From Polaribacter sp. IC066 (lineage in GTDB: Bacteria > Bacteroidota > Bacteroidia > Flavobacteriales > Flavobacteriaceae), in the NCBI RefSeq assembly GCF_007997085.1, contig NZ_VORR01000033.1, positions 1-50,294 of the forward strand: a stretch of 50,294 nt of DNA, written 5' to 3'. The position numbers and the translations under genes are program-made. Below, piece by piece: positions 9,102-18,107 of this stretch. The stretch's first letter is position 1, and each line of letters starts with the position of its first letter. Under the pieces are notes generated by a model, which saw nothing but the letters and a program-made list of their open reading frames with translations, had not been told where the DNA came from and did no database searches.

Positions 9102-11318
9102 TTATCCTAAAACACTACTTTTATTTAACTCTTTTATAAAGGGCTGTCGGTACAATCTCTTGCCTAAAGCTGCATGAATTGCATTGGCAACAGCACCACC
9201 TGCAGGCGGTAAACCGGGTTCTCCTAAACCTGTTGGTGATAAGTTATTTTCTACAAAATGAACCACTACTTTTGGCGTTTCTTGCATTCTAATTAAACGA
9301 TACGTATCAAAATTTTTGAATTCTGGTTTTCCTTCTTTAAAAGAAAAATCACTGTACATCGCATGCCCAATACCGTCTAAAACACCACCTTCAACTTGAT
9401 TTCTTGCTCCTGTAGGATTTACAACTATACCACAATCAACTGCAACTGTAACTTTTTTAAGTACAGGGAAACCGTCTTTTAAAACAATATCTGCAACTTC
9501 TGCAACGTGTGTATTATGACTATAATAAGCAGAAAAACCTTGATAAACCCCTTCTTCTGTTTTACCCCAATTGGCTTTTTCTCTCACTAATTTAATAGTG
9601 TCCTCCATTCTTTGACCAGAATATTCAATTTTTTCATCTGTTGTTCCTTTTACATTTTGCAGTAGATCTAAACGCAATTGAATCGTATCAACATTTAATT
9701 CAGAGGCCAATTCATCAAAGAAACTTTGTTCTGCAAATGCCAAAAAGTTTGTGTAAGGCGCTCTCCATGCTCCCGTTGTAACATTGCTTTTATAGCTTTC
9801 TGTATCTACTTTAAAGTTTGGAATACAGCCTGCAGGAAAAAAGTTAGAGATTGCACCATACATACTGCCACCAATAGCAGCCTCTTTTAGATAATATCCA
9901 GATACTTTTCCGTCTTTTAAAGCAGCTTTTATTCTATACTTTACAGCCGGTTTATAAATACCTGTAGTCATATCATCTTCTCTTGTAGAGATTAATTGAA
10001 CAGGTTTTTTAATTGCATCTGAAATTTCTGCGGCTTCGTACACGAAGTCTCCGTACAATCTTCTTCCAAAACCACCGCCCATTCTTGTCATATCTAAATG
10101 AACCTTATCCAGCTCATACCCCAACAAATCTGCAACCACTTGTGCTGCGTATTCTGGTGTTTGTACAGGACCTGCTAAATGTACTTTTTCTGCCGTTACA
10201 TTGGCGTAAAAATTCATTGGTTCCATACAATTATGGGGTAAAAAAGGCGAGTGATACGTTTTTTCTATCACCTTATCTGCACTTGCAAAAGCTTTTTTGA
10301 TATCACCATCTTCTCTTCTTGTATTAAACTTTTCACCATCTAAAATATCAGTTAAAACTTTATCATGCATTTCTGTGCTTTCAGCTTCAGTGACCGTTTT
10401 CCAGGTTGCTAAAAGTGCTTTCTTACCTTTTATTGCTGCCCAAGTGTTTTCTGCTATCACAACAACTTTATCTGTTTCAGATACTACAAACGTCCAATTA
10501 CTTTTACCAGATTTTAAGTAATCTCTTACCTTATCTCCTATGGTAATAACATCGAGTACACCTTTTACTTTTTTTGCTTCAGTAGCATCAAAACTTTCTA
10601 AAACTTGACCAAAAGCTGGAGGTCTTAAAACGGATGCGTACAACATTCCGTCAGCTTTATAATCTAAACCAAAAAGTGGTTTCCCGGTAATAATTTTATC
10701 AATATCTACATTTACAATTTCTTGACCAATAATTGTAAAATCTTTAATCTCTTTTAATTTTACATCTTCAGGAACCTCTAATAAAGCAGCTTCATTTACA
10801 ACCTCTCCGTATCCAAATTTATCTCCATTTGCATTGGTAATTATTCCTTTTGATGTTGTGCAAGAACTCGCTTCTACATTCCATTTTTGTGCGGCAGCAT
10901 TTACCAACATTTGTCTGGCTGTTGCTCCTGTTTGTCTTAAAGCATCCCAACCAAAACGTATAGATTGACTGCCACCCGCAAGTTGTCTTGTAAAATTATT
11001 GGTATCTAAAGAACCTTGCGAAACGGCTACGTTTTTCCAATCGATATCTAATTCTTCTGCAATAATCATTGGCATCGATGTTTTTACACCTTGCCCAATT
11101 TCTGGATTTGGAGAAAAAATAGTGACATAACCCTCATCAGAAATTTTTATAAACGCGTTAAAATCGTTAAAATTTAGACTGGCAATATCCACTGGCATGA
11201 CAGCTTCTGCCTTACAAGCCGTTAAAAAGTTGAAGCCAATTAATAAACCACCACTTACTAAAGCTGATGTTTTTAAAAAGTTTCTTCTGCTAAAATTTGT
11301 ATCTATTTGAGATTTCAT
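9102..11318 (-). CDS. Molybdopterin-binding large subunit of an aldehyde/isoquinoline oxidoreductase-type enzyme
   Basis: 738 residues. A twin-arginine signal is seen at the N-terminus (SRRNFLKTSALVSGG) followed by a hydrophobic stretch with a possible lipobox (FLTAC), so the folded enzyme is probably exported by Tat. Xanthine oxidase-family features: MGGGFGRR for cofactor contact, LPHNCMEPMN, TGAWRAPYTN, and GLGEPGLPPAGGAVANAIHA with the catalytic Glu. Together with the downstream-strand 2Fe-2S subunit it forms an IorBA-like two-subunit hydroxylase lacking an FAD subunit, in which electrons would leave through iron-sulphur clusters to a cytochrome. Substrate unknown. It converges on the peroxidase gene with a 7-base gap, so no strong terminator fits between them. 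Confidence 0.9.
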   Translation of the reverse strand: MKSQIDTNFSRRNFLKTSALVSGGLLIGFNFLTACKAEAVMPVDIASLNFNDFNAFIKISDEGYVTIFSPNPEIGQGVKTSMPMIIAEELDIDWKNVAVSQGSLDTNNFTRQLAGGSQSIRFGWDALRQTGATARQMLVNAAAQKWNVEASSCTTSKGIITNANGDKFGYGEVVNEAALLEVPEDVKLKEIKDFTIIGQEIVNVDIDKIITGKPLFGLDYKADGMLYASVLRPPAFGQVLESFDATEAKKVKGVLDVITIGDKVRDYLKSGKSNWTFVVSETDKVVVIAENTWAAIKGKKALLATWKTVTEAESTEMHDKVLTDILDGEKFNTRREDGDIKKAFASADKVIEKTYHSPFLPHNCMEPMNFYANVTAEKVHLAGPVQTPEYAAQVVADLLGYELDKVHLDMTRMGGGFGRRLYGDFVYEAAEISDAIKKPVQLISTREDDMTTGIYKPAVKYRIKAALKDGKVSGYYLKEAAIGGSMYGAISNFFPAGCIPNFKVDTESYKSNVTTGAWRAPYTNFLAFAEQSFFDELASELNVDTIQLRLDLLQNVKGTTDEKIEYSGQRMEDTIKLVREKANWGKTEEGVYQGFSAYYSHNTHVAEVADIVLKDGFPVLKKVTVAVDCGIVVNPTGARNQVEGGVLDGIGHAMYSDFSFKEGKPEFKNFDTYRLIRMQETPKVVVHFVENNLSPTGLGEPGLPPAGGAVANAIHAALGKRLYRQPFIKELNKSSVLG

Positions 11319-11425
11319 TTTTGTTAGTTTTTAGATTTCCGTTACCCAATCTAGTCGAGTATATATGCTACGGAGATGACAATTTAAAGGTTTTCCTCTT
11401 CATAAAGTTTCGAAGAATTTCTTTT

Positions 11426-11890
11426 CTATGATGACATTTTTTCTGATGCAACTTTTACTGCATTTTCAATTCTATTGTAAGAAGCACATCTACAAATATT
11501 ACCATTCATAGCCTCTCTAATGTCGTCTTCAGAAGGATTTTTATTTTGGGATAAAAATGCAGAAGCTGTCATAATTTGTCCTGATTGGCAGTATCCACAT
11601 TGTGGCACATCGAGCTCTTTCCAAGCTTCTTGAACCGGATGTTTACCATCCGTAGAAAGCCCTTCGATTGTTGTTATTTTTTCATCACTTAAAATAGAAA
11701 CTTGCAGCTGACAGCTTCTTACAGCCACGCCATCTAAATGCACAGTACAAGCACCACATTGCGCAATACCGCAACCAAATTTTGTACCAACTAAATTAAG
11801 TTCGTCTCTTAAAACCCATAATAAAGGGGTATCTTCATCTGCTGTGAACGACTTTTTTTCTCCGTTAATTTGTAATGTATAGTTTGGCAT
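11426..11890 (-). CDS. 2Fe-2S small subunit of the molybdenum hydroxylase
   Basis: 154 residues, the usual size for IorA/CoxS-type subunits. Plant-type ferredoxin cluster motif FGCGIAQCGACTVHLDG with a later Cys (VRSC), then the second cluster motif CGYCQSGQIM ... NICRCASYNRI. It passes electrons from the molybdenum site of the large subunit, encoded 107 bases downstream. There is no Tat signal, so it presumably travels with the large subunit. The 107-base spacer 11319-11425 contains no gene. Subunit assignment is firm. Confidence 0.93.
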   Translation of the reverse strand: MPNYTLQINGEKKSFTADEDTPLLWVLRDELNLVGTKFGCGIAQCGACTVHLDGVAVRSCQLQVSILSDEKITTIEGLSTDGKHPVQEAWKELDVPQCGYCQSGQIMTASAFLSQNKNPSEDDIREAMNGNICRCASYNRIENAVKVASEKMSS

Positions 11891-12316
11891 AGAAAACTGG
11901 TTTTATATTATCGAGGTAAGTTACAAAATTTGTAGTCATATTTTTATTTTAATTTTATCAAAAAAAAACACTTAATTTATATTTTAAATAAGGAAGTTTA
12001 TACAGTAAAATAATTAAGAATACTCTCATGAGTATCTCGAAATAAACACCTATTTTTGTTTAAGGTTTTAGTAAAAACGCTAAACCATTACCCGCTCAAG
12101 AGTTAAGCGGTCTTCATAAATTATACTGAAACCATTAAAACAATTAATATATACGTATTCTTTTTGTCAAACTATTTGGTATCAAAACTCGTATTAATTC
12201 AATTTTTAGGATAGCAAAAGTAATACGTAAATTAGGGCTAAAACTAGGTTTAATTATTTAAAAAAAGCAATTATCTAAACACAAAAAGTTGCCTTTGAAA
12301 ATTATATAAATATAAA
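11891..12316. other. 426-base gap between divergent hydroxylase and selenium genes
   Basis: No open frame of note. A perfect TAnnTTTG element (TATTTTTG) lies at 12051-12058 on the plus strand without a clear -33 TTTG. Just downstream are two small GC-richer hairpins: GGTTTTAG/CTAAACC at 12064-12086 and CCGCT/AGCGG at 12092-12110. If the promoter is real, mnmH has a leader of about 250 bases. ACGTATT near 12153 and AATACGT near 12222 could also pair over a longer distance. This could be a regulatory leader, but the stems are short. Confidence 0.35.
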
Positions 12317-13351
12317 ATGAAACAAATCATATCAATAGACTTTTATTTTCGAAACTTACAGCATGTGCCCATTATTGATGTTCGATCTCCAGGAGAGTTT
12401 TCAAAAGGAAATATCCCCAATGCTCATAATATTGAATTATTTACAGACGAAGAGCGCGCAATAGTTGGCACTGCTTATAAAAAAGAATCAAAAGAAAAAG
12501 CAATTGAGATTGGATACGAATTTGTAAAACCAAAACTAGATGACTTTATAACTAGTGCTCTTAAAATTGCTCCTAAAAAAGAAGTTGTTATACATTGTTG
12601 GCGTGGAGGAATGAGAAGTAATGCTTTTGCCGACCACCTTATTGAAAACGAGTTTAAAAAGGTATATGTTATTGAAAAAGGCTACAAAGCTTTTAGAAAT
12701 TATGTGTTACAATTTTTTAAACAACCATTTAATCTTAAAATTTTAGGAGGATATACGGGTGCTGCCAAAACTGAAATACTACATTCGTTGAAAACAAAAG
12801 GACAGCAAGTTATAGATTTAGAAGGATTGGCGAATCATAGAGGATCCGCTTTTGGAGGCATAGATCTTCCGCCACAGCCAACAACTGAACAATTTGAAAA
12901 TAATCTATTTTCAAGAGTACGAAGTTTAAACCCTGATAAACCAATATGGATTGAAGATGAAAGTAGCTCTATTGGAAAAGTATCAATTCCGAGTGCTTTT
13001 TATTTAGCAATGAGTACGATGCCTGTATATTTTTTAGATGTCCCCTTTACAGAAAGAACAAAACACCTCGTTGATACGTACGCAAATCTGAATCAGGATA
13101 AATTGGCAGAAGCAATTCGTAGAATAGCAAAAAGACTAGGGCACGATAGAACGAAACTAGCTTTAGAAGCGCTAGAAAATAAAAATTATTATAAAGTTGT
13201 AGAAATTACGCTTTTCTATTACGACAAATACTATTTAAAAGGATTGCAAAAAAGAGAGGATTCTACAATTAAAAAAATTAAAGTTCCTCACATAAACCCT
13301 AAAGAAACAGCAGGTTTTTTAATAAGCTTACTAAATGACAAAAATGAATAA
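12317..13351 (+). CDS. mnmH: tRNA 2-selenouridine synthase
   Basis: 344 residues, slightly shorter than the E. coli enzyme. An N-terminal rhodanese domain carries the catalytic Cys in [14 protein letters not shown] (Cys94). A second domain has a P-loop-like GGYTGAAKT at about 144-152, followed by [15 protein letters not shown] and [11 protein letters not shown], all typical of MnmH/SelU. The enzyme geranylates and then selenates the wobble 2-thiouridine of tRNAs for Lys, Glu and Gln, taking selenophosphate from SelD. The overlapping downstream gene is selD, which supports the call strongly. Confidence 0.96.
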   Translation: MKQIISIDFYFRNLQHVPIIDVRSPGEFSKGNIPNAHNIELFTDEERAIVGTAYKKESKEKAIEIGYEFVKPKLDDFITSALKIAPKKEVVIHCWRGGMRSNAFADHLIENEFKKVYVIEKGYKAFRNYVLQFFKQPFNLKILGGYTGAAKTEILHSLKTKGQQVIDLEGLANHRGSAFGGIDLPPQPTTEQFENNLFSRVRSLNPDKPIWIEDESSSIGKVSIPSAFYLAMSTMPVYFLDVPFTERTKHLVDTYANLNQDKLAEAIRRIAKRLGHDRTKLALEALENKNYYKVVEITLFYYDKYYLKGLQKREDSTIKKIKVPHINPKETAGFLISLLNDKNE

Positions 13352-14384
13352 AACTATAAAATTAACAAGCTTTAGTCACGGTGCAGGTTGTGGTTGCAAA
13401 ATATCACCAAAAGTATTAACAACAATATTAGCTTCTAACACACCAAAAATCGAGGATGTACGTCTTTTAGTCGGCAACGATACAAGAGATGATGCCGCAG
13501 TGTACGATATGGGAAACGGAATCGGTATTATTAGTACCACAGATTTTTTCTTGCCCATAGTAGATGACCCTTTCACTTTTGGAAGAATCGCAGCTACAAA
13601 TGCTATTAGCGATGTGTATGCCATGGGAGGAAAACCATTAATGGCAATTGCAATTTTAGGATGGCCCATTGATAAACTAGCTCCTGAAGTTGCTGCTCAA
13701 GTAATGGAAGGTGGCAGAAAAGCGTGTTCTGATGCAGGAATAATACTTGCAGGCGGCCACAGTATTGATAACCCAGAACCTATTTTTGGACTAGCAGTTA
13801 CAGGATCGGTTGCCATTTCTAAACTAAAACGTAATGATCAAGCACAATCTGGAAGTATCCTTTATCTAACCAAACCTTTAGGTATTGGTATTCTTGCTAC
13901 CGCACAAAAGAAAGGTGTTTTAACTGATGAACATAAAGATATTGCTGCGAACTCAATGATTGTTTTAAATGATGTTGGATTGGAACTTTCAGAAATTGAG
14001 GAAATAACAGCTTTAACAGATGTAACTGGATTTGGATTAATGGGCCATCTACTTGAAATGTGCGAAGGGAGTAATGTATCTGCCATCATTAATTATAGCA
14101 AAGTACCCATTTTCGAAGAAATTCATGGCTACCTTGATAAAAAATGTGTCCCTGGAGGAACCTTAAGAAACTGGGAAAGCTATGGACATAAACTTACGCT
14201 TGAAGATGAAAGAAAGCGACATATTTTATGTGACCCACAAACGAGTGGAGGATTATTAATTGCTGTTAAAAAAGAGGCTTCTCAAAGAGTTGAATCTATA
14301 CTCAAAAGCAAGGGTCTTTATGCAGAACCAATAGGCGAGCTTATAGAAAAATCTAAATTGCCAATATATATTCATGAAAAATAA
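13335..14384 (+). CDS. selD: Selenide, water dikinase (selenophosphate synthetase)
   Basis: 349 residues; starts at 13335 (17-base overlap with mnmH) or at ATG 13344 (8-base overlap). The active-site segment [13 protein letters not shown] has Cys19 and Lys22 in the position of E. coli Cys17/Lys20; so this is the Cys form, not a selenoprotein. Other conserved parts: [58 protein letters not shown] and [11 protein letters not shown]. It makes selenophosphate from selenide and ATP for MnmH. No selA, selB or selC is in the window, so the local role is tRNA modification. Confidence 0.97.
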   Translation: MTKMNKTIKLTSFSHGAGCGCKISPKVLTTILASNTPKIEDVRLLVGNDTRDDAAVYDMGNGIGIISTTDFFLPIVDDPFTFGRIAATNAISDVYAMGGKPLMAIAILGWPIDKLAPEVAAQVMEGGRKACSDAGIILAGGHSIDNPEPIFGLAVTGSVAISKLKRNDQAQSGSILYLTKPLGIGILATAQKKGVLTDEHKDIAANSMIVLNDVGLELSEIEEITALTDVTGFGLMGHLLEMCEGSNVSAIINYSKVPIFEEIHGYLDKKCVPGGTLRNWESYGHKLTLEDERKRHILCDPQTSGGLLIAVKKEASQRVESILKSKGLYAEPIGELIEKSKLPIYIHEK

Positions 14385-14436
14385 TATTTATAAAAGTCAA
14401 TTATAGACTAAAACAAATAGAGCGTTAAACGCGCAT

Positions 14437-14470
14437 CTACCAAAGCAGTTGGTTAGAGAGGCTGCGGTAG
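14437..14470 (+). other. Stem-loop with tRNA D-arm-like loop after selD
   Basis: CTACC-AAA-GCAG pairs with CTGCGGTAG across a 13-base loop (9 bp with an AAA bulge). The loop GTTGGTTAGAG resembles a tRNA D loop, but no acceptor stem, anticodon arm or T arm can be built around it. The intergenic stretch 14385-14585 contains no gene. It could act as the 3' end structure of mnmH-selD mRNA, but no T run follows. GC content is higher than its surroundings. Confidence 0.4.
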
Positions 14471-14585
14471 CATTATCAAGAAAGAAGATATAATAATGAA
14501 CCACCTAGAAGCCAATATCATTAAATTAAACATTTGTCATATTGTATCTTTTTGATTTTTGGTTATTTTAGGTTTTCCTCTTTAA

Positions 14586-14999
14586 CTATATTTTATCAAT
14601 TAAACTATCATCAGATTTATTATGTTTAAATCGTTCAAAATTATCTTCGTGAGTCACATATTTGTTTAATCCGTTATTAGTGCCAATCCAAATTTCACCA
14701 TTTTTGTCTTCCACCAAAGACCGTTTAAAACTATTGCTAATGCTATTTTTATCTTTGTAATTATAGCGATACGTTTTAAACGTATGACCATCATATTTAT
14801 TTAAACCATCTCTTTTACCAAACCACATAAAACCTTTAGAATCTTGCAGAATACATAACACAGAACTTTGAGATAAACCCTCTGTTAATGAGAATTGTTT
14901 AAATTTTAGCAGCTGATTTTTGCTAGAAAAATCTTGACTATTCGCGGCTATGACCACTAAAGTAAAACAGAGAAAAAATAGGATATTCTTAATTTTCAT
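14586..14999 (-). pseudogene. N-terminal fragment of a hybrid two-component sensor (Reg_prop propeller)
   Basis: 137 codons. A signal peptide (FFLCFTLVVIAANSQ) is followed by the standard start of HTCS/Reg_prop sensors: FKQFSLTEGLSQSSV, LQDSKGFMWFGKRDGLNKYDG and a second blade, VEDKNGEIWIGTNNGLNKY. Full family members have 12-14 such blades, a Y_Y_Y domain, histidine kinase, receiver and AraC domain and run to roughly 1300 residues. Here the frame stops after the second blade (DSLIDKI) and no further family sequence is seen in the 200 bases beyond. It is therefore a truncated remnant, probably of the sensor that once controlled the neighbouring uronate genes. Confidence 0.85.
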
Positions 15000-15055
15000 C
15001 TACAGTATTTCATTTATTAGCATCAAAAATCCATTAAAAAAGTCAATATAACAAA

Positions 15056-16084
15056 TTATTTAGAGTCTCTTAAAGAAGATTTACGAACAATTAAATTTGT
15101 TTTCACTAAAATTGTTTTGTGGGTTTGTTGCTTACTTTTATCAGAAATTTTATCTAACAACAAATTTGTAGAAGCCACACCAATCTCTAAACCAGATTGA
15201 TTAACAGTTGTTAATGCTGGTTCTATAACCGATGAAATAGACTCGTTACTAAAACCTACAATGGCAATATCTTCTGGTATTTTTATGTGTAATTTTTTTA
15301 AATATTGAATAGCACTAATAGCAACTACATCATTCGCACAAAACAGACCATCTACTTTATACGGTAAAGCTAACATTTTTTTTACGTTTGTAGCACCATC
15401 TTTTTCCATTAAACTAGATGAAATTACCAATTCTTCTCTATAAAGAATATGGTGTTTTTCTAATGCTGCTTTATAGCCTTTAAATCTGTTTTTATAAATT
15501 TCTAAATTTTGCGGACCAGAAAAATGTGCAATATTTTTACTTTTTTGCGCAATTAAATGTTCTACAGCATTAAAAGCAGCTTCAAAATCATCAATGACAA
15601 CTTTACTATTGTTGGCAATATCACAGTGTCTATCAAAAAAAACAAACGGAATATTTCTTTGCTTTAATCCTTGTAAATGATCATAGTTTTTGGTTTCCAT
15701 AGAAATAGAAACTAAAACCCCATCTACTCTATTTGATAACAAGGTATTTATAATACTTTCTTCTCTTTCTAAACTTTCTAAAGACTGACAAATAATAACG
15801 GTATAACCAGCCTTAAATGCGGTTTCTTCGATGCCTGCAATGGCAGATGAAAAGAAATGACGCGATATTCTTGGCACAATTACCCCTAAAGTAAAGGTTT
15901 TACTTTTTCGTAAATTAGAAGCTAAATGATTTCTTTGGTAGCCTAGTTCGGCTGCCTTTTCAAAAACTTTATCTTTTGTTTTTTTTGCCACTCGAGTACT
16001 ATTATTTAACGCTCTAGAAACCGTAGAACTATTTATTCCTAGTATTTCAGCAATATCATGTATTGTTACCTCTTTATTACTCAT
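15056..16084 (-). CDS. LacI-family transcriptional repressor (uronate locus)
   Basis: 342 residues, normal for the family. N-terminal helix-turn-helix: VTIHDIAEILGINSSTVSRALNN at about 5-30, hinge YQRNHLASNLRKSKT, then a periplasmic-binding-protein-like effector domain (GVIVPRISRHFFSSAIAGIE ... GLFCANDVVAISAI ... IAIVGFSNE). It lies head-to-head with kduI and the interval carries a 36-base perfect palindrome, the expected operator. It most likely represses kduI/kduD until a uronate-derived sugar acid binds. The effector is inferred from the neighbours. Confidence 0.93.
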   Translation of the reverse strand: MSNKEVTIHDIAEILGINSSTVSRALNNSTRVAKKTKDKVFEKAAELGYQRNHLASNLRKSKTFTLGVIVPRISRHFFSSAIAGIEETAFKAGYTVIICQSLESLEREESIINTLLSNRVDGVLVSISMETKNYDHLQGLKQRNIPFVFFDRHCDIANNSKVVIDDFEAAFNAVEHLIAQKSKNIAHFSGPQNLEIYKNRFKGYKAALEKHHILYREELVISSSLMEKDGATNVKKMLALPYKVDGLFCANDVVAISAIQYLKKLHIKIPEDIAIVGFSNESISSVIEPALTTVNQSGLEIGVASTNLLLDKISDKSKQQTHKTILVKTNLIVRKSSLRDSK

Positions 16085-16170
16085 TTTTAAAGAATACGTT
16101 CTAATTATTAGTGCTCCTATTTTTATGTGAATTTAAACATAATAGTCTCCTCTTTGGTCAGCAAATATAA

Positions 16171-16206
16171 AATTATTAAAATACAATCGATTGTATTTTA
16201 ATAATT
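16171..16206. promoter_or_regulatory. LacI-type operator, 36-base perfect palindrome
   Basis: Bases 16171-16206 read the same on both strands, centred on CG at 16188/16189; the core is ATACAATCGATTGTAT. A central CG in an even palindrome is typical of LacI-family operators. It lies between the divergent repressor and kduI. TATATTTG on the minus strand (16162-16169) and TACTTTTG on the plus strand (16212-16219) are -7 elements on either side. The same core recurs at 20746-20769. Confidence 0.8.
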
Positions 16207-16219
16207 TTTATTACTTTTG
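16191..16219 (+). promoter_or_regulatory. kduI promoter (Bacteroidota type)
   Basis: TACTTTTG at 16212-16219 is a perfect TAnnTTTG -7 element. A TTG at 16191-16193, 18 bases upstream, can serve as the -33 element and lies inside the palindrome. Repressor binding would therefore block the promoter. About 40 bases of leader precede the kduI ATG. Confidence 0.6.
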
Positions 16220-16260
16220 TAGTATAAAATAAAGAAAAAATCACTTAAAATACTACATTA

Positions 16261-17106
16261 ATGACAACAATAAACTACAGTAATAGATACGCATCATCTC
16301 CTAAAGATGTTAAATCTTATGATACTTCAAGACTAAGAGAAGAATTTTTAATCGATAATTTAATGGCTCATAATACTATTAATTTAGTGTATTCTCATTA
16401 CGATCGTTTTATTACAGGAAGTGCAGTGCCAACTAAATCGGCATTAAAACTAGAGACTATAGATGCTTTAAAATCTGATAATTTTTTAGACAGAAGAGAG
16501 CTAGGAGTTATTAATATTGGGCGAAAAGGTAAAGTTTCTGTTGATGGAACTGATTATGTTTTAGAACATAAAGAGGCTTTGTATGTTGGGCAAGGAAATA
16601 AAAATGTAGAATTTTCTAGTGATGATGCAGAAAACCCTGCTTTATTCTATTTGAACTCTACGCCGGCGCACAAAGCTTTTCCGACCAAAAAAATTGGTAA
16701 AAATGATGTTGAAACTATCGAATTAGGATCAGCAGAAACTGCAAATGCAAGAACTTTAAGAAAATACATTGTAAATAGTGTGGTAGAAGTGTGTCAATTA
16801 CAAATGGGAATGACCACCTTAAAACCAGGAAGTTCTTGGAACACGATGCCAGCGCATGTGCATGATAGAAGAATGGAAGTTTATTTCTATTTCGAAATTT
16901 CTGCAGATCAAGCAGTATCTCATTTTATGGGAGAACCAACCGAAACAAGACATATCTGGATGGCAAATAACGAAGCGGTAATTTCACCACCATGGTCTAT
17001 TCACTCGGGTTCTGGCACCAGTAGTTACTCTTTTATTTGGGGAATGGCAGGTGAAAATTTAGATTATGGAGATATGGATCATTGTAGAATTAATGAATTA
17101 AGGTAA
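16261..17106 (+). CDS. kduI: 5-dehydro-4-deoxy-D-glucuronate isomerase
   Basis: 281 residues, close to the E. coli length. It contains the near-invariant metal-binding segment SSWNTMPAHVHDRRMEVYFY (His-x-His and Glu of a cupin site), plus WSIHSGSGTSSYSFIWGMAGEN near the C-terminus. KduI converts 5-keto-4-deoxyuronate, the product of pectin and other uronate lyases, into 2,5-diketo-3-deoxygluconate. The next gene, kduD, would catalyse the following step. It has a clean promoter and operator upstream, and its frame is intact. Confidence 0.96.
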   Translation: MTTINYSNRYASSPKDVKSYDTSRLREEFLIDNLMAHNTINLVYSHYDRFITGSAVPTKSALKLETIDALKSDNFLDRRELGVINIGRKGKVSVDGTDYVLEHKEALYVGQGNKNVEFSSDDAENPALFYLNSTPAHKAFPTKKIGKNDVETIELGSAETANARTLRKYIVNSVVEVCQLQMGMTTLKPGSSWNTMPAHVHDRRMEVYFYFEISADQAVSHFMGEPTETRHIWMANNEAVISPPWSIHSGSGTSSYSFIWGMAGENLDYGDMDHCRINELR

Positions 17107-17125
17107 TCAATAAAAAAATAAAAGT

Positions 17126-17917
17126 ATGTCAATTAATTTATTCGATTTATCAGGAAAAATAGCCTTAATTACTGGAGCAACTCATGGTCTAGGAATGGCA
17201 ATGGCAAAAGGAATTGGAAACGCCGGAGCTAAAATTATTGTAACGGGTAATTCATCTCAAGAAAAATTAGACAAAGCTGTATCTCTTTATAAAGAAGCAG
17301 GATTGGATGCCCATGGGTATCTTTTTAATGTTACTGACGAAAAAGCAGTGATTGAAGCTATTGCAAAAATGGAAAAAGAAGTTGGTGCCATCGATATTTA
17401 AGTAAACAACGCTGGTATTATAAAAAGAACACCATTAGTAGATATGGAGGTTGCAGATTTTAAAGCTGTCGTTGATGTAGATTTAGTAGCTCCTTTTATC
17501 GTTTCTAAACATGTTGTAAAAGGAATGATTGCCAGAAAAAGCGGTAAAATTATTAATATCTGTTCTATGATGAGCGAATTAGGTAGAAATTCTGTTGGAG
17601 CGTACGCCGCTGCAAAAGGAGGTTTAAAAATGCTGACTCAAAATATGGCTACAGAATGGGCGAAGTTTAATATTCAAACAAACGGAATTGGACCTGGCTA
17701 TTTTGCCACAAGTCAAACCGAACCGATTAGAATTGATGGACATCCTTTTAACGATTTTATTGTAGGTAGAACTCCTGCTGGTAAATGGGGAAATCCTGAT
17801 GATTTACAAGGTGCTGCAATATTTTTAAGTTCTAAAGCTAGTGATTTTGTAAACGGACATATTGTGTATGTTGATGGCGGAATTTTAGCTACTATTGGAA
17901 AACCAGCGAATGAATAA
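17126..17917 (+). pseudogene. kduD: 2-dehydro-3-deoxy-D-gluconate 5-dehydrogenase broken by an in-frame TAA
   Basis: A short-chain dehydrogenase frame of 264 codons with one stop at 17399-17401. The first part has the NAD-binding ITGATHGLGMAMAKG; the second resumes directly after the stop with VNNAGIIKRTP and has the catalytic Ser/Tyr-x-x-x-Lys region (NICSMMSE ... YAAAKGG) and the family end IVYVDGGILATIG. The family reads IDILVNNAG here; a single TTA (Leu) to TAA change explains the break, with no frameshift. Restart at ATG 17444 would miss the Rossmann N-terminus and NNAG, so no active enzyme is expected unless the base is a sequencing error or read-through occurs. Confidence 0.88.
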
Positions 17918-17980
17918 ACCAGTTTTAGTTGGGAAGTATTTAGTAATCAGTTGGCAGTGTTCAGTTGCCGTAAGACTAGT

Positions 17981-18017
17981 AAAGACCTCATAGGTTTTAA
18001 AAACCTGTGAGACCTTT
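17981..18017. repeat. Imperfect inverted repeat of the extragenic type
   Basis: AAAGACCTCATAGGTTTT and AAAACCTGTGAGACCTTT face each other with near-complete complementarity. AGACCT...AGGTTTT...AAACCT arms of this kind are recalled as common intergenic elements in Flavobacteriaceae. It sits in the 190-base gap after kduD, together with low-complexity text such as CAGTTGGCAGTGTTCAGTTG just upstream. Function unknown; it may end the kdu transcript. Confidence 0.6.
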
Positions 18018-18107
18018 AGTAGTTTTCAGAGAAAGACGCTGCGCACTTTGCGAAAACTTTTAGCATTTGCATTTAAAAAACATCAATAATTATAAATCCA
18101 TAAAACT

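Noticed and set aside
14437..14470. A functional tRNA gene
   Set aside because: Only a D-arm-like stretch is present; acceptor, anticodon and T arms are missing.
17399..17401. kduD stop as a selenocysteine codon, given the nearby selD
   Set aside because: The codon is TAA, not TGA, and no Sec machinery is seen.
17402..17917. kduD second half as a separate gene starting at 17444
   Set aside because: It would lack the nucleotide-binding start and the NNAG segment; the upstream half is in the same frame and directly adjoining.
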